Shown here in pieces: positions 50,257 through 61,911 of a stretch of 64,000 nucleotides of DNA. This stretch comes from Nematostella vectensis (lineage: Eukaryota > Cnidaria > Anthozoa > Actiniaria > Edwardsiidae): contig NC_064040.1 in the NCBI RefSeq assembly GCF_932526225.1, positions 3,288,181-3,352,180 on the forward strand. The letters run 5' to 3'. Below the pieces are notes generated by a model. That model saw nothing but the letters and a program-made list of their open reading frames with translations, had not been told where the DNA came from and did no database searches. Position numbers and translations under genes: made by a program. Numbering within the stretch: the first letter of the stretch is position 1; every line of letters begins with the position of its first letter.

Positions 50257-53200
50257 GCCTCGAGCCTTTGATTGCATCTGTTTGTCCGCGTGTATATGGT
50301 AATTGCGTATCTCGTTTCTCCCTAACTTCCTGTAAGAGTGCGTCCTTATTTCACCCACTTGTGACTATTAGATGAGCAAATCGTCGGGTGGTCGGTTATC
50401 AAAGTTCATCTTTATCGCGCCTCGACGTCATTTTCATGCTGGTCGTGGAAGAGGTATTGAGTTATCTTAGGCGATAGGAGATATTCAAACTAGATCCCTC
50501 AGACGAACTTAGCGAATTCCTTCCTTGATGTCTAGCTAATTATGATCTCGTCTTAACCAAGTGTCAGGTATGTCTTCCGCGTGCTTAAAGGTCACTTGAC
50601 TCGTGCAAATTAACCCCACAGCACCTGTCTACAAGCGGAGACACACGTCAGAACACGAGGGGAGGGGAGGGGTGGCATAGTCAAAAGGACCTACTAGAAA
50701 TAAAGGATGTACGCAGTCAGACTTGTCTCCCTCGGAAACCAATAAATAGTGACCTCAAAGGGTTTATGTGGGTGGAAATGATTAAATAATATATAGTAAT
50801 ACAGTACGACCTCTATTTTAAACGCCACCCTTGGAAAACAGGTTTGGTCCTAAAGGCGTATTACAAAATGAATGATTATTGTGGATAGAAAATGAAGGAA
50901 ACAGTCCTTTTTGTGTTTCAAGCAGCAACATTGGTGACACTGAGGAGACGTCATACGTCAGGCTTGGTGAAGAGCGGGGAGTTCCGTGACATTGATGAAG
51001 GGCTGGGGAGAGTTAAGTTGACTTGGCTGTTGATGAGGTTTGTGTGTGGTGGTGGTGAGGGGGTCGTGCGGTAAGTGTAGGGATGAAAGTGAAAAATAAC
51101 AACAGCAGCCCAGTCTTGTCATTGTACAGTCACCCTTGGCAACGGTGAAGTTAAGCTCGTTTATAGAGGATACCAAAAATATATCGTACACCATTAGCAT
51201 TGTTTGAAATCCAGTTTCGTCAAGAGTTTATTCATTCAATGATATAAATTAGAAATTAATAGACATTAGTTAGTTTTTTTTTAATAAGTCATTTTATTCA
51301 AGATTTTTTCTAACTTTCTAAACATGATTACTATCAGCGTGTTTCGTTTATGGTCGAATTTACCACGCTCTGCTATGAATGAATTCGGATGAATTATTTA
51401 TTGTAATATATTTTATGAAAAAACTAAGTAATTTGTCCAAGCAACCCCGAATAAATAGAGGGGTTTGTCCTTTTGTAATATAAGACACGTCTTTCATTTT
51501 TCCCAGGTGTTCTCTTTTTCTAATCAGCTCTTTAGATTAAGCAAATTTTAATCGTTCACTTATATTTACATTTTCATTATCTCATTATGTTTGTATCCCA
51601 GTGCGTAATTTCCTCAATTTTTTAATCTAGAAGTCCTACGTCTTTTTGTTCTCACTGTGTTTGATTACACCGAATGAAGGATAAATGAATAATTACGAAA
51701 CCAAACCTAATCACGAAAAGAAAACTCTTACCAATTCCTCCATGATATTCAAGAACTTAACGACTTAGAATAAAGCTTCTTAAAAAATAAGGCCTTTCCA
51801 TTAACCCGAATAGTTTGAGACGTGTGAACCGTAAGTTCATCAGCGGATATTCCAATCTACCCACTCGAGACCAACCTAAATTTCGCGTAGGTTTTATAAG
51901 AACGTCTTAAATAACAACGCAGAATACACAACATGGAAACCTGAGAAGTATACTTTGATTTCAAAGATTCTTTGAAAGATTCTTTGATCTCTTCAAAGAG
52001 AAAGGGTGACATTTTGCGGGACGTTTGTCATATCCTGGTTGCCGTCTGAGGGTATTGATACTCTTATCATTCGTATTGAGACCTTTTTGGCGCAAATGTC
52101 ATGATAAAATAAAGCTCGCTAATAACGTGCTCATAAAACTGTCTCCGAAGATAACCAGTCTAATTAGACATGGTTGTTATCTTTTACATCATAATTTGGA
52201 TGATATTTCATGGACATTATAAAAGTCGCGTTTGTTCTATTCGTGTCAGAAACGACAACACGAATAGCTCAGTTCGAATTCCACCGTGTCGCTGGAAAGG
52301 GGACACCACGGGCGAAAACAGCGGAAGCCCAGTTCTTTAGGCCAACCTATTGCAAAGACCAGCGATACCATCATGGGGAATTCACAGGTTTTTACACTGT
52401 ATTACATTGTAATACTCTGTGTTTAGGGGATTGTCTCTGATATGTGCGTGAAATGTGTCTCAAACCTCCTTTTAGAGCATTTTTACAGAACGTGAGCTAC
52501 AATGCTGGACAAAACTAATCGTCGCGTCGCTAAAAAAGGCGGGTTTCTCGATACCTAGAGGAAGGAAGAAGGTAGAGTAAGAAATGGGTTACATTGATCC
52601 CCTATGCGTATGCAGTGAAAAATAAAATAAGGCGACCACAGTTTTGTCGAGCAATGTACGTTTTCTATATAGAAACAAAGAGCCATGGGCTGGTATATCG
52701 GTAGAAGAAGAAATGGGTTACATTGATCCCCTATGCGTATGCAGTGAAAAAAAAATATGGCGACAACAGTTTTGTCGAGCAATGTACGTTTCCTATATTT
52801 CTATATAGAAACAAAGAGCCATGGGCTGGTATATCGATAGTTAGTGACACTCAATAGGGTAAACAGAAAGAGGTTATTAAATTGAATGTCATTGCTTGAT
52901 AGCAATGGGATAATTGTAAATAATACTAATCATACAGTGCCTCAAGTGGCCCGGAAAAAAAGGGGCGCTTGAATGTGACGCTTGTAGCCAGAATCAAAAT
53001 TTGCAGTGGCAAAGCTAGCCACTGGATGATAATTCAAACTAATTAAAGAGCCAAAGACTTTATTATAGTAAGGAACTAGCATACTTTAAAGATACTCCTA
53101 TATTTTTTTACAGGAGAGAACCCGTTTGTATATATAATTATAAAATACGGTGCAGTCGACCAGAGAGAAACGGAATGATGTCTGGAAAACATTGCCAAAT

Positions 53201-53530
53201 ACCAGAGGTACAACAACAACAAATTTCGCCATATCAAGCTGCTATGCGCGATCAATTATGCCGTCTTAAACTAGATCAGCCGAGCAAGCCTGCGACGGGT
53301 AACACTTTATATTGAAAAGTATTTTCATTACTGAAATTCCTTCGAAAATGCGCGGCGCGAGATTGATTAACTTTGTCACTCCCAGCATTCCTACGTGGCG
53401 ATGTGTTATGTGATCCCTCTCACTCCTTGGCTCTCCTAAGCTCCAAATTTCACAATCTCGAGGTAGTTTTAACTAACTTCAGGACGGGTGTCCATCTACG
53501 TCGTTCGTACAATTTGCAACGTTGTTGAAC
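50257..53530. other. 3.3-kb stretch without a recognised gene
   Basis: AT-rich DNA with only short open frames lacking family resemblance. It includes a two-copy tandem duplication (52571-52855, listed separately). Confidence 0.5.
52571..52855. repeat. Two-copy tandem duplication, ~131-bp period
   Basis: GAAATGGGTTACATTGATCC and the following CCTATGCGTATGCAGTG ... CCATGGGCTGGTATATCG occur twice, at about 52580 and 52711, with small indels. Confidence 0.9.
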
Positions 53531-53689
53531 GTACTCGGTCAAATTTGACCTCTCCCATAACTTAATCTCGCTGAGACAATGAGAGGGAAAGTCAAGTAGT
53601 GAAAAAAGTTTACGATTGAGACTTTTAATAGCGGAGCTCCCACGAAGCGCCGCGTGAGCGGAGCCCCATACCTAAGAAAAAGTGGTATA

Positions 53690-54125
53690 TATATATTCAT
53701 ATATATTTCATTAAGAACATATGTCATGCCATATGTCATGAACGAAACATCATATGACAACCAATCTTGGTATGTGTCATAAAGGTGTTATGGGGAGGGC
53801 ACCAATATGGTCACGTGATTGTGACGTCATCAATGACGTCACTAGAATAAGAAATATGCTGACGTCATCAAAATAAAAAATATATATATATTTCATTAAA
53901 GAAACATCGTGCGACAACAGAACTCGGTATGTGTGATGTATGTCTCAAGTGGAATGCAATGAGATTGTTACGTGACGTCATCGATGACGTCAACAAATTA
54001 AAACTACCCTGACGCCGAAGCATCGTATGACAACTAAACTTATTATGTGTCATGTAGATGTGGGGGGAAGGTGGCAAAACAAGTTGGTCGCGTGATCTGT
54101 GAAATCGTTGGCGTCGTCAAAAACA
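53690..54125. repeat. Three diverged repeats carrying CRE (TGACGTCA) palindromes
   Basis: Units contain TATATATATTTCATTAA, ATGACAACnnAnCT, ATGTGTCAT and a TGACGTCA block. TGACGTCA octamers lie at 53822, 53834, 53860, 53973 and 53985. The third unit has decayed sites (TGACGCCG). A TCACGTGA E-box lies at 53811. This is possibly a repeated or transposon-derived segment. Confidence 0.65.
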
Positions 54126-54129
54126 GAAA

Positions 54130-54800
54130 TATAATAATATTTAATATTAATAATATTTATTATTAAGCGAAAATTAGCAAATATTTGGTCGTTTTCAGCT
54201 CCACTTTTAGGCGATGCTTAAATCTATATATTTATTTCTTTTCTTGGAGCCGTTACTCGTGATACCCGTTCATTCCCGATCGTATTTTCATCATCAGAAC
54301 GACATGCGTTGATGAGCAGCCGCTGCCGTAAATACATATTTATTACAAAATAATAGAATTAATTCACGACTATATAAAATCCACCGTCAGCGTGCGATAG
54401 TATAAGGGTGCGCAGTGATTACACGCGGGTCTTTATACGACGCTCTCTCTTGTGATTCTCTCTACAGAAACACCACCGAATAACATTAGCTGCAGTATTG
54501 AGAAACGAGTTTACTACCACATCGGCGAAGTTTTGGCGAGTTGCAAATTTTGCATTGTTTTCTTGACTGTAAGTATAATTTTCTTAATTGCTTCGACTGT
54601 TATCGTGCTCATAACCACAATCGCCCATCCACTACTCTGGCCAGAACCACAGCAACTCACGTGAATGCCTTTATTTCGTAATCCGAAAAGCATAGAAATA
54701 GTCGTTGTCACGTCGTTTGAAATAACAATAACTCTGTTAAGTGGTTTCAACGAGAGCAAAATCATCCGTTACTATGGGCAGCTCACCTGCCTCAGCTACA
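54130..54800. other. Left flank of the satellite; no gene supported
   Basis: AT-rich, then ordinary sequence. A 70-codon open frame (54452-54664) with a hydrophobic centre has no ATG start and no family resemblance, so it is not called. Confidence 0.4.
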
Positions 54801-57800
54801 TGTCTCTGCCTTGTTCTATGCGTACGGTCGTCAAATGTGATGTGTTACGTTGTGTCTCTGTGTTGTTCTATGCGTACGGTCGTCAAGTGTGATGTGTTAC
54901 GTTGTGTCTTTGTGTTGTTCTATGCGTACGAACGTCGAGTGTGATGTGTTCCGTTGTGTCTCTGTGTTGTTCTATGGGTACGGTCGTCAAGTGTGATGTG
55001 TTCCGTTGTTCTTCTGTGTTGTTCAACGTGTACGGTCGTCAAGTGTGATGTGTTCCGTTGTTCTTCTGTGTTGTTCAATGTGTACGGCCGTCAAGTGTGA
55101 TGCGTTCCGTTGTGTCTCTGTGTTGTTCTATGCGTACGGTCGTCTAGTGTGATGTGTTAACGTGTGTAACGGGTCACGATATACCAGTGAGTTGTAGGAC
55201 GCTTGCGAGAAAAAAGGTTGAATACACAGTGATTTTGTTACGTGTTTTGTTTTTACCGGGTTCCTATACCCAGTGAACGATACAATATGTTCCGTTGTGT
55301 CTCTGTGTTGTTCTATTGGTACAGTCGTCAAGTGGGATGTGTTCCGTTGTGTCTCTGTGTTGCTATTTGCGTACGGTCGTCAAGTGTGATGTGTTCCGTT
55401 GTGTCTCTGTGTTGTATTTTGTTCTATGCATACGGTCGTCAAGTGTGATGTGTTCCGTTGTTCCTCTGTTTGTTCAATGTGTACGGTCGTCAAGTGTGAT
55501 GCGTTCCGTTGTGTCTCTGTGTTGTTCTTTGCGTACGGTCGTCAAGTGTGATGTGTTCCGTTGTGTCTCTGTGTTGTTCTATGGGTACGGTCGTCAAGTG
55601 TGATGTGTTCCGTTGTTCTTCTGTGTTGTTCAACGTGTACGGTCGTCAAGTGTGATGTGTTCCGTTGTTCTTCTGTGTTGTTCAATGTGTACGGTCGTCA
55701 AGTGTGATGCGTTCCGTTGTGTCTCTGTGTTGTTCTATGCGTACGGTCGTCAAGTGTGATGTATTCCGTTGTCTCTCTGTGTTGTTCTATGCGTACGGTC
55801 GTCAAGTGTGATGTGTTCCGTTGTGTCTCTGTGTTGTTCTATGAGTACGGTCGTCAAGGGTGATGTGTTCCGTTGTGTCTCTGTGTTGTTATTTGCGTAC
55901 GGTCGTCAAGTGTGATGAGTTCCGTTGTAACTCTGTGTTGTTATTTGCGTACGGTCGTCAAGTGTGATGTGTTCCGTTGTGTCTCTGTGTTGTTCTATGC
56001 GTACGGTCGTCAAGTGTGATGTGTTCCGTTGTGTCTTTGTGTTGTTCTATGGGTACGGTCGTCAAGTGTGATGTGTTCCGTTGTGTCTCTGTGTTGTTCA
56101 ATGTGTACGGTCGTAAAGTGTGATGCGTTCCGTTGTGTCTCTGTGTTGTTCTATGCGTACGGTCGTCAAGTGTGATGTGTTCCGTTGTGTCTCTGTGTTG
56201 TTCTATGAGTACGGTCGTCAAGGGTGATGTGTTCCGTTGTGTCTCTGTGTTGTTATTTGCGTACGGTCGTCAAGTGTGATGAGTTCCGTTGTAACTCTGT
56301 GTTGTTCTATGTATACGGTCTTCAAGTGTGATGTATTCCGTTGTGTCTCTGTGTTGTTCTATGCGTACGGTCGTCAAGTGTGATGTGTTCCGTTGTGTCT
56401 CTGTGTTGTTCTATGCGTACGGTCGTCAAGTGTGATGTGTTACGTTGTGTCTTTGTGTTGTTCTATGCGTACGAACGTCGAGTGTGATGTGTTCCGTTGT
56501 GTCTCTGTGTTGTTCTATGGGTACGGTCGTCAAGTGTGATGTGTTCCGTTGTTCTTCTGTGTTGTTCAACGTGTACGGTCGTCAAGTGTGATGTGTTCCG
56601 TTGTTCTTCTGTGTTGTTCAATGTGTACGGCCGTCAAGTGTGATGCGTTCCGTTAAGTCTCTGTGTTGTTCTATGCGTACGGTCGTCTAGTGTGATGTGT
56701 TAACGTGTGTAACGGGTCACGATATACCAGTGAGTTGTAGGACGCTTGCGAGAAAAAAGGTTGAATACACAGTGATTTTGTTACGTGTTTTGTTTTTACC
56801 GGGTTCCTATACCCAGTGAACGATACAATATGTTCCGTTGTGTCTCTGTGTTGTTCTATTGGTACAGTCGTCAAGTGGGATGTGTTCCGTTGTGTCTCTG
56901 TGTTGCTATTTGCGTACGGTCGTCAAGTGTGATGTGTTCCGTTGTGTCTCTGTGTTGTATTTTGTTCTATGCATACGGTCGTCAAGTGTGATGTGTTCCG
57001 TTGTTCCTCTGTTTGTTCAATGTGTACGGTCGTCAAGTGTGATGCGTTCCGTTGTGTCTCTGTGTTGTTCTTTGCGTACGGTCGTCAAGTGTGATGTGTT
57101 CCGTTGTGTCTCTGTGTTGTTCTATGGGTACGGTCGTCAAGTGTGATGTGTTCCGTTGTTCTTCTGTGTTGTTCAACGTGTACGGTCGTCAAGTGTGATG
57201 TGTTCCGTTGTTCTTCTGTGTTGTTCAATGTGTACGGTCGTCAAGTGTGATGCGTTCCGTTGTGTCTCTGTGTTGTTCTATGCGTACGGTCGTCAAGTGT
57301 GATGTATTCCGTTGTCTCTCTGTGTTGTTCTATGCGTACGGTCGTCAAGTGTGATGTGTTCCGTTGTGTCTCTGTGTTGTTCTATGAGTACGGTCGTCAA
57401 GGGTGATGTGTTCCGTTGTGTCTCTGTGTTGTTATTTGCGTACGGTCGTCAAGTGTGATGAGTTCCGTTGTAACTCTGTGTTGTTATTTGCGTACGGTCG
57501 TCAAGTGTGATGTGTTCCGTTGTGTCTCTGTGTTGTTCTATGCGTACGGTCGTCAAGTGTGATGTGTTCCGTTGTGTCTTTGTGTTGTTCTATGGGTACG
57601 GTCGTCAAGTGTGATGTGTTCCGTTGTGTCTCTGTGTTGTTCAATGTGTACGGTCGTAAAGTGTGATGCGTTCCGTTGTGTCTCTGTGTTGTTCTATGCG
57701 TACGGTCGTCAAGTGTGATGTGTTCCGTTGTGTCTCTGTGTTGTTCTATGAGTACGGTCGTCAAGGGTGATGTGTTCCGTTGTGTCTCTGTGTTGTTATT

Positions 57801-58477
57801 TGCGTACGGTCGTCAAGTGTGATGAGTTCCGTTGTAACTCTGTGTTGTTCTATGTATACGGTCTTCAAGTGTGATGTATTCCGTTGTGTCTCTGTGTTGT
57901 TCTATGCGTACGGTCGTCAAGTGTGATGTGTTCCGTTGTGTCTCTGTGTTGTTCTATGCGTACGGTCGTCAAGTGTGATGTGTTACGTTGTGTCTTTGTG
58001 TTGTTCTATGCGTACGAACGTCGAGTGTGATGTGTTCCGTTGTGTCTCTGTGTTGTTCTATGGGTACGGTCGTCAAGTGTGATGTGTTCCGTTGTTCTTC
58101 TGTGTTGTTCAACGTGTACGGTCGTCAAGTGTGATGTGTTCCGTTGTTCTTTTGTGTTGTTCAATGTTTACGGCCGTCATGTGTGATGCGTTCCGTTGTG
58201 TCTCTGTGTTGTTCTATGCGTACGGTCGTCTAGTGTGATGTGTTAACGTGTGTAACGGGTCACGATATACCAGTGAGTTGTAGGACGCTTGCGAGAAAAA
58301 AGGTTGAATACACAGTGATTTTGTTACGTGTTTTGTTTTTATCGGGTTCCTATACCCAGTGAACGATACAATGTGTTCCGTTGTGTCTCTGTGTTGTTCT
58401 ATTGGTACAGTCGTCAAGTGTGATGTGTTCCGTTGTGTCTCTGTGTTGTTATTTGCGTACGGTCGTCAAGTGTACGG
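54801..58477. repeat. 52-bp-monomer satellite with 1543-bp higher-order repeat (left block)
   Basis: The monomer is TACGGTCGTCAAGTGTGATG + TGTTCCGTTGTGTCTCTGTG + TTGTTCTATGCG. Marker variants such as GCGTACGAACGTCG recur at 54918, 56461 and 58004, exactly 1543 bp apart, so variant monomers are copied as one block. Each block also holds a non-monomer insert of about 130 bp (55157-55287 and copies) containing CACGATATACCAGTGAGTTG. The third block is cut by the LINE. Adjacent blocks are almost identical. Overlapping open frames in several frames are artefacts. Confidence 0.95.
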
Positions 58478-58622
58478 TCGTCTGTGCGGACTGTGGGAGA
58501 GTGCGGACGCGTTTTCCGCAGCTCAGTGTTTTTCTGCTTCTTTTTGCTTTCCTAAGCAACTGCGAGCTGCAGTTTGCTTATTTAATAGTATTAGTAAGTT
58601 TATATATATACAAAGTTGAATT

Positions 58623-59390
58623 ATGGGAGATACTAAACAATTAAGAAAAGAACACGACGCTTTGAAAGCTCAGTTACACAATCTTGTAAAGGAACACGAG
58701 GTCCTTCGAGCGAAGATGTCGGAAAAGCTTGACAGAGATCATTCGCCAACCAGTGATGATATGCAAAGCTTAAACATCACTTGCGATGGGCTTTTAGCGT
58801 GGAGGAAAGAGGTGGATGCAGCTTTAAACAGTTTTCAGGCCAAATTAGGGACATTGGTCGACAAAGTAGACTCTATGGGCAAAGAAATAGATAGTGCCAC
58901 CGCATACAGCTACCAATATAATCTCAAAATAACTTGAGTGCCCCAGATGTCGGACAAGGAGAATGCAGACCAAACGACGAGCTTGTGCCTTCACCTGTTC
59001 AGCAAAATTGGAGTCGAGATGGATGACTATGAGATAGACATCGCACACAGGATCCCTACACGAGTTCAACATGGCCGCCGAGGGCAGAAGAACAAGCCCA
59101 TAATCTGCAAGTTTGTGAGGAGATCAGTACGGGAGAGGGTTCTGGCAGCAAGGAAAAACACTTCAAGTCTCAAATCGGAGGACTTTGGATTGCCCCCAGA
59201 CACAGTTCTCGGTCGTATATCAATACTCAGCCACCTGCCGCCAAAACTACAGGAGCTCCTGGGCAAAGCCAAGGACTATCAAACTCAGCATGGCTTCAAG
59301 TTTTGCTGGGCTAAGAGCACGGCAGTCTTCCTCCGTAAAACCGAGAACTCGACAGTCCATCGGCTTGAATCTACAGAAGACTTAGATAAT
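58623..59390 (+). pseudogene. LINE ORF1 with in-frame stop
   Basis: The first part (58623-58937) encodes 104 residues of charged coiled coil beginning MGDTKQLRKEHDALKAQ. A TGA at 58935-58937 interrupts it. The same frame then continues with SLCLHLFSKIGVEMDDYEID, IAHRIPTR and KPIICKFVRRSVRERVLAAR, the pattern of the C-terminal nucleic-acid-binding part of LINE ORF1 proteins in animals. It ends near residue DLDNLS, where ORF2-like sequence begins in the same frame. ORF1 proteins bind the element RNA. Confidence 0.8.
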
Positions 59391-61600
59391 TTAAGTCTAA
59401 ATGAACCAACTGTGGACAGTCTCGTTGATAACGGCCGTCACGACATAAATAAAATATTTTCTTCGTTTTACAAAAAACTAAACAAGCTTGTTAATAAACA
59501 TGCACCATTAAAAACCCTCTCAAAAAGAAAAATAAAGCAATTAACCAAACCCTGGATTACAAAGGGGATAAGAACCTCAATAAAGATAAAAATAGGCTAT
59601 ATCACGCCTCTGGAAATACAAGTAAATATAAATACTATCGTAATAAATTAAATGCTCTAATTCGATCAAGTAAAAAAGAATATTATTTTAGCTATTTTGA
59701 AAATAATATTTCAAATATGAAAAAAACTTGGGAGGGGATAAACTCCCTATCGCAACGGAGGACTAAATCATCTAAATACGTTAATGCCATTAATGACCTA
59801 AATAATAATAAAATAACTAAGGACCCCCTGCGCGTATCCAACATTTTAAACAATCATTTTGTTTCCGTAGGTCGCAGATTAGCCAACAAACTGCCCCCAT
59901 CTCAACATAATTTTAGGAATTACCTTGCCACGTCAAATTCCCCCCCCCCCCCCCCGTCTTCGTTTTTGTTCCGATCAGTTACCGCCGCAGAGGTACAGCT
60001 TGAAATAATGTCAATCCCCAACCATAAGGCTTGTGGACTTTACTCATGTCCTATCCAGCTTTTGAAATGTGTGAGTCATATCATTAGTCACCCTCTAGCT
60101 TTACTTCTTAATATGTCTGTTGCCCAGGGAACTTACCCTGATAAACTAAAGATGTCAAAAATTGCCCCAGTCTTCAAGGCAGATGATGAACTCGACCCGA
60201 ACAATTACAGGCCCATATCACTTTTATCCAACCTTAACATGATTTATGAAAAACTGGTATACACCAAAATGGTCTCCTTTATTGAGGATAATGGATTGTT
60301 ATACAAGGCTCAATATGGTTTTCGAAAGTCCCATTCAACACAACATGCAACATTAGACATAATTAACACGATTCAAAGAAATATGGACAACCGCTTTTAC
60401 TCTTGTGGTATCTTCCTGGATTTGAAAAAAGCTTTCGATACGGTTGACCATGATATCCTTTTAGAAAAATTAAATTTTTACGGTTTCAGGGGTGTCATAA
60501 ATGATTGGTTTTCCTCATACTTAACAAATCGCAAACAGACAACTGAAATAAAAAATTGCATATCTGAGAAATCCTCCATTACTTGCGGAGTTCCACAGCG
60601 CTCGATCCTTGGACCGCTATTGTTTCTGATTTACATGAATGACATGCAGTACTCCTCAGATAAACTAAATTTCTTTCTTTTTGCTGATGACACGAATATC
60701 CTGTATGCCGATGAAAGTGGCAAATCAATAGAAACTACTGTAAATAATGAGCTGTTTAAAGTCTATAATTGGCTTACGGCAAATAAATTAACGCTAAATA
60801 TAAAGAAATCAAATTTCGTCATTTTCCATCCATACCAAAAAACCCTAGCTTGTCATCCTAAAATACTAATTTATGATAACGATAGAAAAAAAACTGTCAG
60901 TCTTGAGTGTAAAGAGTACGTCAAATACCTTGGGGTACTAATTGATAAAAATCTCAACTTCAAATACCACATTGAGCATATTACAACAAAGATAAGCAGA
61001 ACTGTGGGATTGATAGCTAAACTGCGACATTTTGTCCCAACCAAAACCCTACTTCATATCTACCAGTCCTTAATCTTGCCCCACATTTCGTACGTAGTGA
61101 CCGTGTGGGGTCATGCCAGTAAGTGTTACTTGAACAAAATTCTATACTTACAAAAACGTGCTCTGCGCTTTATGTTTTTCGCTCAAAAAAGTGATCATGC
61201 GGTCCCCTTTTTCGCTAGAACTAATATTTTACCCATACAGTCGTTATATTTTGAATCGGTGTGCCATCTTATGTATGATATCCGAAATGGAACCGCCCCA
61301 CCCAATATTCTAAACCTTTTCACGGATACCAAAAGCGTTCATTCTTACAATACACGATCATCAACCTCAAATAAATTCTACATTCAAAAATCTAGACTTG
61401 AAATCCAGCGAAACTCTTTTTCAAGAGTGGGCGCAAGGGTGTGGAATGAGCTGGCACAGTCATTGAGAGAGTCCTCCAAAAAACAGTTTAAAACAAAACT
61501 GCGTTCAGCCCTTGTTGATATCCTTATTAAATATGATGACTATATTGATGTCTGCCAAATCAGCACAGCTTTGAAAAATCACAATTTATTGGTATCATAA
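59391..61600 (+). pseudogene. LINE ORF2: reverse transcriptase, endonuclease missing, frameshifted
   Basis: The sequence enters ORF2 in the linker between endonuclease and reverse transcriptase (INKIFSSFYKKLNKLVNKHA, PWITKGIR). The apurinic endonuclease that should precede it is absent. A one-base loss near 59587-59593 shifts the frame, and the downstream frame then stays open to TAA at 61600. The reverse transcriptase shows NNYRPISLLS, GFRKSHSTQHA, FLDLKKAFDTVDH, GVPQRSILGPLLFLIYMND and the catalytic FADDTN. GVPQRS departs from the usual GVPQGS. The C-terminal part (SYNTRSS, FSRVGARVWNEL) is typical of the group. It cannot encode a complete, autonomous ORF2 product. Confidence 0.9.
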
Positions 61601-61911
61601 ACTCACATACTTATGTTTGCTTTGTTTTCCCCTTTTTTTATCATCAGATAAATAATGCTGTTAATGCTCTTTTTTTCTCTAAGACCAGAAGTGTTTATTT
61701 AAATTTTCATTTTTCTCCCAAAATTTTTCAAATTTTCAAATTTTCATAATATACTAGTTCTCACTTAACTTTGCTTATACAATTATATTTAATATTTATG
61801 AAAATAAGTGACTGATCCGTCTCGATTAGCTCGTCTATTTGCGGATCAGTCACACCTACTACAAATAACAATTTGATACAATAAAAAAGTCTAAAAGTCT
61901 AAAAAGTCTAA

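Larger units (their letters stand above)
58478..61911 (+). mobile_element. CR1/L2-like (Jockey superfamily) LINE, internally deleted, inserted in the satellite
   Basis: A 5' untranslated region is followed by ORF1 (58623-about 59390) with a nonsense codon, a reverse-transcriptase ORF2 lacking its endonuclease, and a 3' end with GTCTAAAA-type short repeats (61888-61911), typical of CR1/L2 clades. The satellite resumes at once. By comparison with the intact copy of the same block (around 55385), the site was ...GTCAAGTGTGATG..., and AAGTG(T) is present at both junctions as a short target duplication. The total is 3.4 kb against about 5 kb expected for a full element. Confidence 0.93.

Noticed and set aside
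52025-52440. Two adjacent short plus-strand frames
   Set aside because: No signal, motif or exon structure supports them, and the surrounding DNA is repeat-bearing intergenic sequence.
54452-54664. 70-codon frame with a hydrophobic centre
   Set aside because: It has no ATG (it would begin with GTG), no splice partner identified and no known family.
55128-58417. Repeated 67-102-codon open frames (MTTVPIEQHRDTTEH..., MCLCVVLLVQSSS...)
   Set aside because: They are identical at a 1543-bp period and are products of the satellite, not genes.
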